This document shows, one piece after another, positions 32,501 to 40,177 of a stretch of 41,089 nucleotides of DNA. Origin of the DNA: Bacteroidia bacterium (GTDB lineage: Bacteria > Bacteroidota > Bacteroidia > NS11-12g > UBA955); the NCBI GenBank assembly GCA_014376345.1, contig JACMRS010000185.1:1-41089 (forward strand), written 5' to 3'. The notes beneath the pieces are model-generated. The model did no database searches. It saw nothing but the letters and a program-made list of their open reading frames with translations, and was not told the origin of the DNA. The position numbers were made by a program, and so were the translations under genes. Within the stretch, counting starts at the first letter, position 1, and every line of letters begins with the position of its first letter.

Positions 32501-34807
32501 TGTAACAGGAGTTGCACTTAAGGTAACAGAGTTTCCGCAACTGTCTCTATCAATACCTGCATTTGCAACTGTTGCACTTGATGAAATTGTAATCATCACG
32601 CTGTCTCTGGTTGGTGCACAGGTGCCACGAATATTAATCCATTCGAAAATATAAGTACCGTTTGTCAATCCTGTTGCAGTCGTATTAAATAATGAATCAT
32701 TAGTGAATGACATAGCTGGTCCGCTCACTTTAGTCCACGCACCTTTAGCAGGTGCAGGATTGTTTCCTGCAAGAGTTATTGAAGTTGTTCCTGATGAAAT
32801 ACATCTATCAGATCCTGCATTTGCTTTGGGTGGTCCAAGTGAGCTATTGGTAGTAATTACAACTGTACTTGAATCTTTTCCGCAAATATTACTTACAACC
32901 CACTTAAAAGTATAAGCTGTGTTGGCAACCATACCGGTTACTACTGCATTTGGTTTGTTCACAGTAGTAATGGTAATACCTGCAGATGGTGTAACTGACC
33001 AAGTGCCGGTTTCTCCTTTTGCAGGAACATTGCCATCAAGGGTTATAGGAGTTCCATAACATACGGTTCGTGAAGATCCTGCAGAAATAGATTGGGGTAG
33101 AGTAGGCGCGAATACAACCTGAACATCACTTTCTGCTTTGGGGCATTTTGGCCCACCATTGATGGTCCATCTGAAAGTATATAAACCTCTTGAAAATCCT
33201 GTAACCAAGGTATTTGGATCATTTGGTCTTACAACGCTTGTTCCTGATGGTCCATTTAAAACAGACCATGTTCCGTAACCTATTAGTGGTACGTTACCTG
33301 CAAGGAGCGTTGTGTCTACGTTACAAGGCAAAAACTGAGGCGTTCCTGCATTGGCTCCGAGTGGAGTTTTTGAAGTAACAATTCTGAAATCGGTTGAAAC
33401 ATTGCTGCAGCCTACGCCATTATTTGTTGCTCTGGTAACTCTGATAATATAAGTTTCAGGTGCGGTTAATCCGTTAATTGTAAAAGGATTACTTGCAATA
33501 GGATTATTTCCTGATGGTGTAGAACCCCAGGCAACCGGTGCGCTTATTACTGTGTAATAAAGTTGGTTTCCACCTGAAGAAGTAACAGATACATTGGTTG
33601 AAATAACATTACAAGGTAGTATTGAGTCTCTTATAGAACTTATCGAAGGGGCATTTGTGTAACTGATTGATGCTGTTGTACTTGAATTACATCCTGTAAC
33701 ACTATTGGTAATTGTATATCTGAAAGTATAGGTACCTGAACCATTCAAATTAGAAATAGAGGTGCTTGATGCAGAATCGTTAGAAAATACAACACTGGAT
33801 GGATCGGATAATTGCGTCCAACGGACTTTCTCTCCTGAATAAGTTGCACTGTTTCCTACAAGAAAAGCAACTGTTCTAGCATCACAGAAAACCTGGTTTG
33901 GCGCAGACGTTGCTGAAGTGGATTGTGTAGGTGCCGGAATATAGATCGACATTGTATCCGATCCATTAGCACAAGGTCCGCTAACGGTCCATTTTAATTT
34001 ATAGGTACCCGGGCCAACTAATCCGCAAACATTACTTGTATTGCTGTGATTATTTGAAAAAGTAACATTTGTTGGACCTGTTACCAGTGTCCATGTTCCT
34101 TGTTGGCTACCGAAATTATTTCCTCCAAACGTAGCATTCAAATTATAGCATTGCGAAACAGAATAACATCTGCCTAATGCTGCATAAGGACCGGCATCAA
34201 CAGGTTGAACACCACCATAATTAGTAATAACAACATCATCGAAAGATGAGCATGTATTTGTATTTGTAATAGTCCATCTAAGTGTACTTGAACCAGCTGC
34301 AGAAGTAGTTGTTGATATTGTAGAAGTTGCTGAGGAAGGTGAATTGATAGTAACGCCGGCATTGTTAGCACTCACAATGCTCCATGAACCTGATTCATTG
34401 ACTCCGGGTGAATTACCTGCAAGTAAACTTGAACCAGGACATGCAGTCTGGTCCGGTCCTGCATTTGAAATTGTAATGGGCTGCGTAAACACTTTTACAT
34501 CATCAAAAATTTTGGTGCCATCGCTACATGTTGTTGAAAGTCTAAAAATGTACGTTTTGTTAGCACTGTATCCTGTTACTGAAGTTGTAAGTGAATTTGG
34601 AGAAACAATTACAACTGATGGTCCTGAAATTTGCGACCATGTGGAAGTATTAGGAGGCTGGAAAAGGCCGCTTTTACTTCCTGTCAGACTTAGGGATTGA
34701 TTTACACAAATGGTTTGGTCAATGTTGGCATTAACTGTACAATTTTGAGCAAATGTTTTTGCTGAAAGAAATAGCAAAAAAATTATTAGTGATAATTTTA
34801 GTTTCAT
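29531..34807 (-). CDS. Giant T9SS-exported surface protein with 16 Ig/PKD-like repeats
   Basis: 1758 residues. It begins with a signal peptide (LSLIIFLLFLSAKTFAQ). Residues about 25-1450 contain 16 imperfect repeats of about 85-90 residues, each with a G-[ST]-W-[ST] strand (GTWTLVTGP, GTWSVLNGP, GAWTKVSGP, GNWRQVSGP), a TG...GTYTFRWTI strand and a Cys-rich turn (C...S.DTV). They look like Ig/PKD-type beta-sandwiches. A Cys-rich domain (about 1455-1580) follows, then a fibronectin-like segment (LSFTADLFENRTTKVKWNLA to YRLKQIDLNGTITYS). The end is a T9SS type A sorting domain (IYPNPNTGLFNLEF, VTDMVGKNVY, LPEGIYTVTMQ, EKFAIIK). It should be exported across the outer membrane and anchored or shed as an adhesin-like fibre. 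It is a single-gene unit with its own terminator. Confidence 0.92.
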   Translation of the reverse strand: MKLKLSLIIFLLFLSAKTFAQNCTVNANIDQTICVNQSLSLTGSKSGLFQPPNTSTWSQISGPSVVIVSPNSLTTSVTGYSANKTYIFRLSTTCSDGTKIFDDVKVFTQPITISNAGPDQTACPGSSLLAGNSPGVNESGSWSIVSANNAGVTINSPSSATSTISTTTSAAGSSTLRWTITNTNTCSSFDDVVITNYGGVQPVDAGPYAALGRCYSVSQCYNLNATFGGNNFGSQQGTWTLVTGPTNVTFSNNHSNTSNVCGLVGPGTYKLKWTVSGPCANGSDTMSIYIPAPTQSTSATSAPNQVFCDARTVAFLVGNSATYSGEKVRWTQLSDPSSVVFSNDSASSTSISNLNGSGTYTFRYTITNSVTGCNSSTTASISYTNAPSISSIRDSILPCNVISTNVSVTSSGGNQLYYTVISAPVAWGSTPSGNNPIASNPFTINGLTAPETYIIRVTRATNNGVGCSNVSTDFRIVTSKTPLGANAGTPQFLPCNVDTTLLAGNVPLIGYGTWSVLNGPSGTSVVRPNDPNTLVTGFSRGLYTFRWTINGGPKCPKAESDVQVVFAPTLPQSISAGSSRTVCYGTPITLDGNVPAKGETGTWSVTPSAGITITTVNKPNAVVTGMVANTAYTFKWVVSNICGKDSSTVVITTNSSLGPPKANAGSDRCISSGTTSITLAGNNPAPAKGAWTKVSGPAMSFTNDSLFNTTATGLTNGTYIFEWINIRGTCAPTRDSVMITISSSATVANAGIDRDSCGNSVTLSATPVTIGIGTWTLASGPAGWSITDIHSPTARLTGLISGGYRFAWTVTNNACSGSTDTVEINIDNKPIIPVIGGSQKLCGGTSLTLTANRIKNGVSIWSLNGAAPNVPNIADPDSATTLVSNLITGIYNFKYTAYSNGGLCPAQSAFVSDTVVISAAAGADAGYCNLTSTSLIGPSGSIGTWTKAAGGSGTVTTTSNNSAIVTGISPAGSPYKFAFTVPARWGCPQTTDTMQVIISDTTKVPNAGTDQALCNASSFTLAGNNVSPNTAVWTKSAGPAGTITTPTLFNSTVTGVTTGLYLFTWTVTNGFCSRADEVRIENFAAPTTANAGADTTICPGYVKMRANIALIGVGNWRQVSGPLSAVIEEPANPATKITGMTSTGTYKYVWDIRSGGVVCSPSIDTIAIFVPSLNPTVSNAGSDSAICVRTTTALNGNSAIIGTGAWSKQNVVPSSTIATPASNTSGLTLTTSGTYNYIWTITNGLCVSRDTVKYVLSSLPTVATASPSNIKTCIGQPVNLNGNNPSSGAGTWRQIKGPFSTSFTDSTSPTPVVLGIDTGTYIYRWRIKSGSCPTSDAFDTVKIVKIPAIAIGGARQVICQNFTTLNGSVDSVGTGMWTQLSGPNTATIAAPATRNTGISGLTNGNYTFRWAITNGNCVSIDSTKVSYSFPMVNNACSSADSLYKAAKLNSGLDSLCAATAEIGEPATCGKAACNSNMYKFRTNNSIYYQPFNAAFSNISKCSNGLRVSIFNTGVCPGLGSQMGTCQTISSSGTLTWILAPATEYYMIVDDNSPTCGFSSCKYQFQTSGAALPVHMLSFTADLFENRTTKVKWNLASETDNAGFEVERLYSGSKGFEKVGFVRSNGNTSAPVSYNFIDDVNELPAGPITYRLKQIDLNGTITYSTIAVVYKRSAAIEQAKIYPNPNTGLFNLEFNSHDEQAVKVTVTDMVGKNVYTQTVSATDGLNTNSLNLIALPEGIYTVTMQYNGGSTTEKFAIIK

Positions 34808-34886
34808 TTAATGATACTTAATTTTTGCAAATTCAAATGAAAAGATGTAATTATTTATGAAAAAGATGTAAAGGTTATTATCTAAA

Positions 34887-35579
34887 TTATAAAATAATAC
34901 CAAAAAATGTACACAAAAATTTTGTAAGGTCAATAATGTTACAGGTTTCAACGGGATGTTTGGTTGACGATATAATTGAGAGTTGACAATTTTTCAAAAG
35001 CCCTTGAGTTTCTTTAGTTTCATCCAGACTTACCATTCTGTCAGAATCTCCAAGGCAAAACATTACCGGAATTGTAACTTTTTCGAGATCTTCATTTTTA
35101 ACCGGAGGTGCATTTCCCATATCTGTTAATAGTGTGGAAGTTGCCGATAAAAGTGATTTCCATCTTTCTTCTGAATGAAGAAGAATGAGTGATTGTGCGT
35201 AAGCTGGAACTTTTTCTTTTAATATTTCAGGATTGAGCATGGCTGTTTCCTTTTTAGCAATCTCTGGGTTCCACTGCCATTTTGTTGCCAGTGTAGCAAG
35301 TGCATTTATTTTTTGCGGAAAATTTATTGCCAAATACATTGCTACATAACCACCCATACTGTAACCAAAAAATGAGGCTGACTGAATATTGTTTTTATCC
35401 ATGTAATTAATCACTTCCTCAGCAAAATTGCTGATAATCATTTTAGAAGGAATTTCACTCCCACCATGACCTGAAAAGGTAAGAATGTGATTTTGATGTT
35501 CTCCTTTCAGAGCGTTAGCAATAGGTTCGAGTTGATGGGCAGTTCCAAGTGCGCCATGCAGAAAAATAAGATGTTCCAT
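34887..35579 (-). CDS. Alpha/beta hydrolase
   Basis: 230 residues, cytoplasmic. The oxyanion-hole motif FLHGALGTAHQLEPI is at the N terminus, nucleophile Ser is in GYSMGGYVAMYLA (about residue 75), the acid is probably Asp in CLGDSDRMVSLDET, and the His is near STKHPVETC. This is the small MenH-like or esterase-like type; substrate unknown. Its ATG overlaps the aroQ stop codon by one base (TAATG on the minus strand), so translation is coupled. That ties it to aroQ expression but does not prove a role in the shikimate pathway. Confidence 0.85.
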   Translation of the reverse strand: MEHLIFLHGALGTAHQLEPIANALKGEHQNHILTFSGHGGSEIPSKMIISNFAEEVINYMDKNNIQSASFFGYSMGGYVAMYLAINFPQKINALATLATKWQWNPEIAKKETAMLNPEILKEKVPAYAQSLILLHSEERWKSLLSATSTLLTDMGNAPPVKNEDLEKVTIPVMFCLGDSDRMVSLDETKETQGLLKNCQLSIISSTKHPVETCNIIDLTKFLCTFFGIIL

Positions 35580-36013
35580 TATTTTTCGATATAATATCTT
35601 ATTGCAAGTTCATAGCCTTTAAGTCCAAGACCGGTTATTGTACCTACGCAATATTTTGAAAGGAGGTCGGTATGACGCTCAGGTTCGCGTTTGTAAATAT
35701 TTGATATGTGAATTCCAATAACAGGTGTTTTGATTGCAGCAACAGCATCGGCAAGGGCAACAGAAGTGTGAGAGTAACCACCTGCGTTGAGTATAATGCC
35801 ATCAAATTTTCCATCGGCCTGCTGAACTTTATCAATAAGTTCTCCTTCTATATTACTCTGAATATAACTTAAAGCTGTATTTGGAAACAATGTTTTTAAA
35901 TGCTCAAATGTATTGTCAAATCCCTTAGTACCGTATATTTCAGGTTGTCTGCTACCAAGCAGGTTCAGGTTTGGACCGTGAATAATTAGTATGCGGATTT
36001 TTTCTTTAACCAT
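35579..36013 (-). CDS. aroQ: 3-dehydroquinate dehydratase, type II
   Basis: 144 residues, the normal size for the type II enzyme of the shikimate pathway, which dehydrates 3-dehydroquinate to 3-dehydroshikimate. The sequence shows IIHGPNLNLLGSRQPEIYG (with the catalytic Tyr and the Arg of the lid loop), QSNIEGELIDKVQ, ILNAGGYSHTSVALADAV (substrate binding), and GIHISNIYKREPERH (catalytic His region). No other aro gene is nearby. The downstream hydrolase gene is translationally coupled. Confidence 0.96.
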   Translation of the reverse strand: MVKEKIRILIIHGPNLNLLGSRQPEIYGTKGFDNTFEHLKTLFPNTALSYIQSNIEGELIDKVQQADGKFDGIILNAGGYSHTSVALADAVAAIKTPVIGIHISNIYKREPERHTDLLSKYCVGTITGLGLKGYELAIRYYIEK

Positions 36014-36084
36014 AACAATTACAATAATACTATGTCGGGTTTAAATAATTGCTATAGTGTATTGAATGAAATAGTCTTAAAAGT

Positions 36085-36122
36085 AAAAAATCCCTTCCGC
36101 ATGAGCGAAAAGGATTTTTTTA
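36085..36122 (-). terminator. Rho-independent terminator of small lipoprotein gene
   Basis: On the minus strand an AAAAAATCC...GGGATTTTTT hairpin with an inner CGC/GCG pairing (plus 36098-36106) ends in a T run. It lies 24 nt beyond the stop at 36146 and is oriented to terminate that gene upstream of aroQ. Confidence 0.7.
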
Positions 36123-36145
36123 TATTTAATTAAATGCGAAATTTA

Positions 36146-36574
36146 TTATTCGAAATAGTAAGTGTAAGTATTACCACCATCATTTTCTTTCAGAATCAGT
36201 TCGTCATGAGCAAGACGCTGAATTTGAAAAATAGTAGTTTCGTTGTCTATATTGATCTTAACATCTTCTTTATCGTTAACAAATTCCCATGTACCTTCAC
36301 TTGTTTTAGTGGTAGTTGCACCGAAAAAAGTACCCTGTACTGTTTGAGTTAAAGAACCGCTTTTGTGAAAATTAAGTTTATACGTCTGTCCTTTTACATC
36401 CTGATTTTCACCGTTTTTCTCAACTTTAGTAAGAGTCCAATCGTTAGTAATACGTTGTTTTCTTGATCTTAATGAAAGTCCCGGATCATCTTCACCTTTT
36501 TTACATGACTGCATTGCAGGGAATACTGTAAGTGCAACTATGGCAGCTATCAGAATGTGTTTAAATTTTTTCAT
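36146..36574 (-). CDS. Lipocalin-like small lipoprotein
   Basis: 142 residues. The signal is IAAIVALTVFPAMQSC (lipobox MQSC, Cys about 23). The mature part resembles the lipocalin-like/DUF5004 type common in Bacteroidota: ITNDWTLTKVEKNGENQ, a YKLNFHKSGSLTQT strand, GTWEFVNDKEDVKINI and a final LILKENDGG...YTYYFE. Such proteins are small outer-envelope beta-barrels of unknown ligand. Single-gene unit. Confidence 0.75.
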   Translation of the reverse strand: MKKFKHILIAAIVALTVFPAMQSCKKGEDDPGLSLRSRKQRITNDWTLTKVEKNGENQDVKGQTYKLNFHKSGSLTQTVQGTFFGATTTKTSEGTWEFVNDKEDVKINIDNETTIFQIQRLAHDELILKENDGGNTYTYYFE

Positions 36575-36719
36575 AATTTGTTTTTAAGTTTATGGTGCAA
36601 AGATGGGGCAGTGTCAACTAATTAAAGTTATAAAACTTCACATATAAGTTACATAATTCAAATCGTAATATTTGGTTTAAGAATAGCCTGAAACAGTGCA
36701 TTTAAGTTAAATTGTAACT

Positions 36720-37565
36720 TTATTTGTAATAATAGCTGTAATTTTTAATTCTGGGATCATACAAGTATTCAGCTGTTTTTTTTATAAAATATTGATTAGA
36801 AAACACTTCCTGAAGGTAAAAGTCTCTTGGAATTATTGATGATAAATATTTCGTAAAATTTAGACTGAATGACTTGAATTTATGATTTTTAAAAGTGCAA
36901 AGCCATGGAAGCATATACGGATTTTCTTTATCAGGATCTTTATTTACATATAAAGTGTCGTTGTTTAAGTTGATGAATTTAATATCAAAAATTGTTATTG
37001 ATGTTGAAAATGAATTAACTTCATAGTCCAGTATTTTTCTGATTGTAATACTCCCTGTGGTATCAATAAATGATTCGTCGGGAATGTTAATTTTATAGAA
37101 ATATTTATCTTTATGAAAATGATTATACCAGTTGTTATTCCTTATCCTGTGGAATTGTGCAATATCATTTTCCGTTATTTTGTAGCTACTAATACCTGCT
37201 ACTTTATTGTGATTAAACACCAGATCGAGCAAAATTGAATCTACAATATTAGTTTCAGTTATATTTTTGAAAATAAATGAATTTGTATCACCATCGCAAT
37301 AATTTGAAAAGTTTTCTGTTTCTGCATGCTTGTCATTTACTTTATAAATTATTTCATTAATATTCCAGTCGAAACATCCGGAATAACCAGCTCTAATGAT
37401 AATTTTATTTATAGGAAAAGAAAGAAAATTGCTGATTGAAGTATTAGGATGATGTTTTTTGTGATCTGATTTAAATAGTGGTTTATGAGTTTGTGTTAAA
37501 ACAGACATCACAAATAAAAGGCAAATAGAAATAGTAAATGCAATTATTACCGGTCCTTTTCCCAT
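36720..37565 (-). CDS. Hypothetical membrane-anchored protein
   Basis: 281 residues from ATG 37565, which directly precedes the membrane segment (VIIAFTISICLLFVMSVL). A GTG at 37604 would extend it by 13 charged residues and deepen the overlap with the upstream gene from 19 to 58 nt, so I prefer ATG 37565. An AGGAGG sequence lies 14 nt upstream. The extracytoplasmic part is beta-rich with many Tyr/Asn/Lys. I do not recognise a family. It overlaps and is probably coupled to the permuted-papain-like gene at 38176. Confidence 0.6.
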   Translation of the reverse strand: MGKGPVIIAFTISICLLFVMSVLTQTHKPLFKSDHKKHHPNTSISNFLSFPINKIIIRAGYSGCFDWNINEIIYKVNDKHAETENFSNYCDGDTNSFIFKNITETNIVDSILLDLVFNHNKVAGISSYKITENDIAQFHRIRNNNWYNHFHKDKYFYKINIPDESFIDTTGSITIRKILDYEVNSFSTSITIFDIKFINLNNDTLYVNKDPDKENPYMLPWLCTFKNHKFKSFSLNFTKYLSSIIPRDFYLQEVFSNQYFIKKTAEYLYDPRIKNYSYYYK

Positions 37566-38176
37566 TTTCTCATAATTCCTCCTTTGCGATTTTCGGTTTT
37601 CCACCCTTTTTCATCCGCCAGTTTAAATACTTTTTTCCTGAGTCTGCGGGGATAAAATATTTTGCGGGATGTTTTACTGACTGTATATTCTGGTAAAATA
37701 TTTATTTTACTCAAAAGATCATAACCCGCTGCACCGCAACGCATGCCAAATAAAGCATAATCATAAGGCGATTGATTAAGATAAAGTTGAGCAATACTGT
37801 CAAAATGTTTCTTTTGATAGGCTGTAACCGGAATGTATACTATCGCTCTTTTAACACTGTCAGCATCGCTGCCGAATATGCTGTAAAAAGTTTCGATACT
37901 GTGAGTTGTAAATGTACTGTGTCTGTCTTTTTTCGGGAAAATGTGGAATTTTCCACTTGGAATAAAATCAATTATTTGACCATTCCCATTTTCAACACCC
38001 ACATGTCCTCCAAGTTTGCCGCCAAACCATTTACTCTCCGACTTTTTGTATTTTTTAAGTGGTTTTGAACCGTAAAGGAAATGAACTTTTATGTAGGCAG
38101 TATCCTGAGAATATAACTTCAGACAGCTTTGCATTAAAAAAGAAAGGATTACTATTGTCTTAAAAAGATGTTTCAT
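37547..38176 (-). CDS. Secreted protein, possible permuted NlpC/P60 (papain-like) fold
   Basis: 209 residues with a signal peptide (FKTIVILSFLMQSCLKLYSQ). A His in GGKLGGHVGVENGNG precedes a Cys in YALFGMRCGAAGYDLLSK. That His-then-Cys order, with a strand after His and a helix after Cys, fits circularly permuted NlpC/P60-like cysteine peptidases of the YiiX type. The tail has a basic PRRLRKKVFKLA motif. It may act on cell wall peptides or lipids, but this is inference from two motifs. It overlaps the next gene at its 3' end. Confidence 0.55.
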   Translation of the reverse strand: MKHLFKTIVILSFLMQSCLKLYSQDTAYIKVHFLYGSKPLKKYKKSESKWFGGKLGGHVGVENGNGQIIDFIPSGKFHIFPKKDRHSTFTTHSIETFYSIFGSDADSVKRAIVYIPVTAYQKKHFDSIAQLYLNQSPYDYALFGMRCGAAGYDLLSKINILPEYTVSKTSRKIFYPRRLRKKVFKLADEKGWKTENRKGGIMRKWEKDR

Positions 38177-38419
38177 ATTTAAACTTTCAGTAATTTGATG
38201 TTTGTCTTATTGAAATTTGTTTTAATGAACAGATTTTAAGTTGGGTAAATATTTAAAAAATATTTAATGCACGCATCCTACACAAATTCTGGCCATTATT
38301 TTAAAACTCTCTTTTTTGTATTTTAGTATGCGATTAAGTAGAATGTTAGCCATTTCTTCGTTCATTATCGTTCAGAATATTCATCTTTAAACCCTCTTAT
38401 CTTAAATCAAGGTCTATAT

Positions 38420-38845
38420 TTAATATTTTCTGCCTTCAAGCAATTCAATTGTTTTTTTTATTAAATCCGGAAAACTCACTTTTTCATTTTTATTAAAATC
38501 AAACATCACCATCACATCCCAAGCTTCTGCAACGAGTGTGCCTTTTTCATTATAAATATTATGTGTAATGCTGAAGCTGGTATTTTTAATGTAATCAACA
38601 CTTGATGCTATGATTGCTTTACCGGGATAAAACAGAGGTGCTTTAAAATCACATTTACAGGACGCCAGCATTGGTCCTGTATTGGTTTCTTTGTGTAGTC
38701 TGGATATTCCGGTATGATCCCAGTAATTAACCCGTGCAGCCTGAACATATTTAAAAAAGGATACATTATTTACATGACCGAAATAATCAAGCTCGCTCTA
38801 GTCAATCCTGAGCTCTAATGTTATTTTAAATTTTGAATTAATCAT
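38420..38845 (-). pseudogene. Acyl-CoA thioesterase (YbgC/FadM type) broken by one in-frame TAG
   Basis: From ATG 38845 the frame reads MINSKFKITLELRID, then TAG (38798-38800), then SELDYFGHVNNVSFFKYVQA and on to MLASCKCDFKAPLFYPGKA, ending at 38420. Joined, it is a 141-residue hot-dog thioesterase of normal length, with the catalytic Asp and the FGHVNN signature right after the stop. Related proteins have Trp at the stop position (LRIDWSE), so TGG to TAG is the likely change. The rest of the frame is clean. Either a recent nonsense mutation, an assembly error or amber read-through. The 83-codon frame from ATG 38671 lacks the active site. Confidence 0.85.
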
Positions 38846-38892
38846 TGTTTTCTATTTCAGCATATATTAAACCTTTCTAGTGCATTGGCTTT

Positions 38893-39501
38893 TTATTTTT
38901 TTTCTGAATGTTTAAAATGAAAGTTAAAAGCCGATTTGATAATACCTTTTTTAAATAACTTTTCATCTATCACCATTGATCCTGATATACAGCTATATTC
39001 TGCACTTCCTCCGGAAACCAGGCTATTAAGCTTTATAAATGCATAACATAATCCGTTTATTATCTCAATATTCAACGAGCAATGGGTTGCAATATTACAC
39101 AATGAATAACAGTGGATGCTGTCTTTATTGATTCTTTTAGCAATTAAATAATCAGTGCCTGCATATTCATAGCACCAGGCTTCGCATACCATAGAATGCT
39201 TAATGTGGGTAGTATCTACAATTTTGTAATAAGATTCCATAGAATCTTTCAGAATATGATCATTTGAATCTAGCATTTCCGGCAACCACACCCCGCCATC
39301 AAGCGCACCAATACTTCCATCATTGCGAACTCCGACACTTTCAGGATAGCTCCAAATATTATGAAATGAAAAATCTCCGAGAATTGATTGTGCCCATTTT
39401 ATTTTAACCGGAATTACTTTTGTTTTCGGATATTTCTGGCCATAAATTGTATTTGCAGTTACTACTAAAATTAAAAATATAGAAAGCTTTTTCAACATCA
39501 T
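38893..39501 (-). CDS. Hypothetical secreted protein
   Basis: 202 residues, not recognised. The signal peptide is MMLKKLSIFLILVVTANTIYG (cleavage about YGQ). The mature part contains several Cys (CEAWCYEY, CYSLCNIATHC) and a short SGGSAEYSCISG stretch, suggesting a disulphide-bonded beta domain. Its ATG overlaps the stop of the upstream lipoprotein gene by one base (TAATG), so it is coupled to the tandem lipoprotein pair. Confidence 0.6.
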   Translation of the reverse strand: MMLKKLSIFLILVVTANTIYGQKYPKTKVIPVKIKWAQSILGDFSFHNIWSYPESVGVRNDGSIGALDGGVWLPEMLDSNDHILKDSMESYYKIVDTTHIKHSMVCEAWCYEYAGTDYLIAKRINKDSIHCYSLCNIATHCSLNIEIINGLCYAFIKLNSLVSGGSAEYSCISGSMVIDEKLFKKGIIKSAFNFHFKHSEKK

Positions 39502-40169
39502 TAATTTATCTTCTTCAGAATAACATTTTGAGGCAACTCAAATACTTTTTTATCTATTGTTTTACTTTCAATGTTTTTGATTTCGTAAGCTACCATGTAA
39601 TCCCCGAAATCCATTACCAACTTATAGTATAAACCTTTCATTTTTTGTGCTGAAAGGTCATTAAAATAGTCGTGATAATTTTTATAAAGTTCCGGATCTA
39701 TAAATTCATTGTCTTCAGGATAAAAATACGAAAGTGTGACTTTTCCGCCTCCTTTAACTTCAGTTCCGGTAACGTAAAATCCTTTGCAATCTTTGCCATT
39801 GATTATTTCATTTTCTAATGTGTCACTTTTTTCAAATATCAAGGAGTTATCAGAACAATCAGCATAAATAATGGTGTCGTGTCCATGAAATTTGGCATAG
39901 CATTTATTTTCTTTCTGTTTGTAAATAAAATAGTCGTACCCATGATTTCCTGTTTTTAGATAATCTCTTCTGATATCGCCTTCAGCATTGATTGTTAACT
40001 TCATTGTCTCGCCGTATTTTTCTTTATTGAAGGTATTGTATTCAACATCTTCAGTAAGGCCAACAACCGAAACTTTATAGGTTACAGTTCCCTCAAACTT
40101 TTTATTCTTTCCATTATTGCAACCGCAAATAAATAAAATTATGATTGTTGAATAAATTGTTTTAAGCAT
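39501..40169 (-). CDS. Hypothetical lipoprotein, paralogue B of tandem pair
   Basis: 222 residues, lipobox FICGC (Cys about 17). It is clearly homologous along its length to the neighbour 40178-40870: FEGTVTYKVSV vs FEGIITYKISV, YKQKENKCYAKF vs YNQKENKAYVKL, CKGFYVTG vs CKGFYMTG, YFYPEDNEFIDPELY vs YFYPEKNEFIDPLFY, YYKLVMDFGDYMVAYE vs YYKMIMDTGEYQVTYE. The pattern resembles DUF4412-like envelope proteins, but that is tentative. It starts 8 nt after its paralogue stops. Confidence 0.7.
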   Translation of the reverse strand: MLKTIYSTIIILFICGCNNGKNKKFEGTVTYKVSVVGLTEDVEYNTFNKEKYGETMKLTINAEGDIRRDYLKTGNHGYDYFIYKQKENKCYAKFHGHDTIIYADCSDNSLIFEKSDTLENEIINGKDCKGFYVTGTEVKGGGKVTLSYFYPEDNEFIDPELYKNYHDYFNDLSAQKMKGLYYKLVMDFGDYMVAYEIKNIESKTIDKKVFELPQNVILKKIN

Positions 40170-40177
40170 TATAAATA

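Noticed and set aside
30849..34700. Several long plus-strand open frames inside the 1758-codon surface protein gene
   Set aside because: They are antisense to a gene with a clear signal peptide, repeats and sorting domain. Their composition is the mirror of its Thr/Gly/Ser repeats, and they have no recognisable domain.
37566..37604. GTG start at 37604 for the membrane-anchored protein
   Set aside because: It adds 13 polar residues and a larger overlap with the upstream gene; ATG 37565 sits right before the membrane segment.
38420..38671. The 83-codon frame as a small intact gene
   Set aside because: It is the C-terminal part of a thioesterase whose active-site N-terminal part continues upstream in the same frame past a single TAG.
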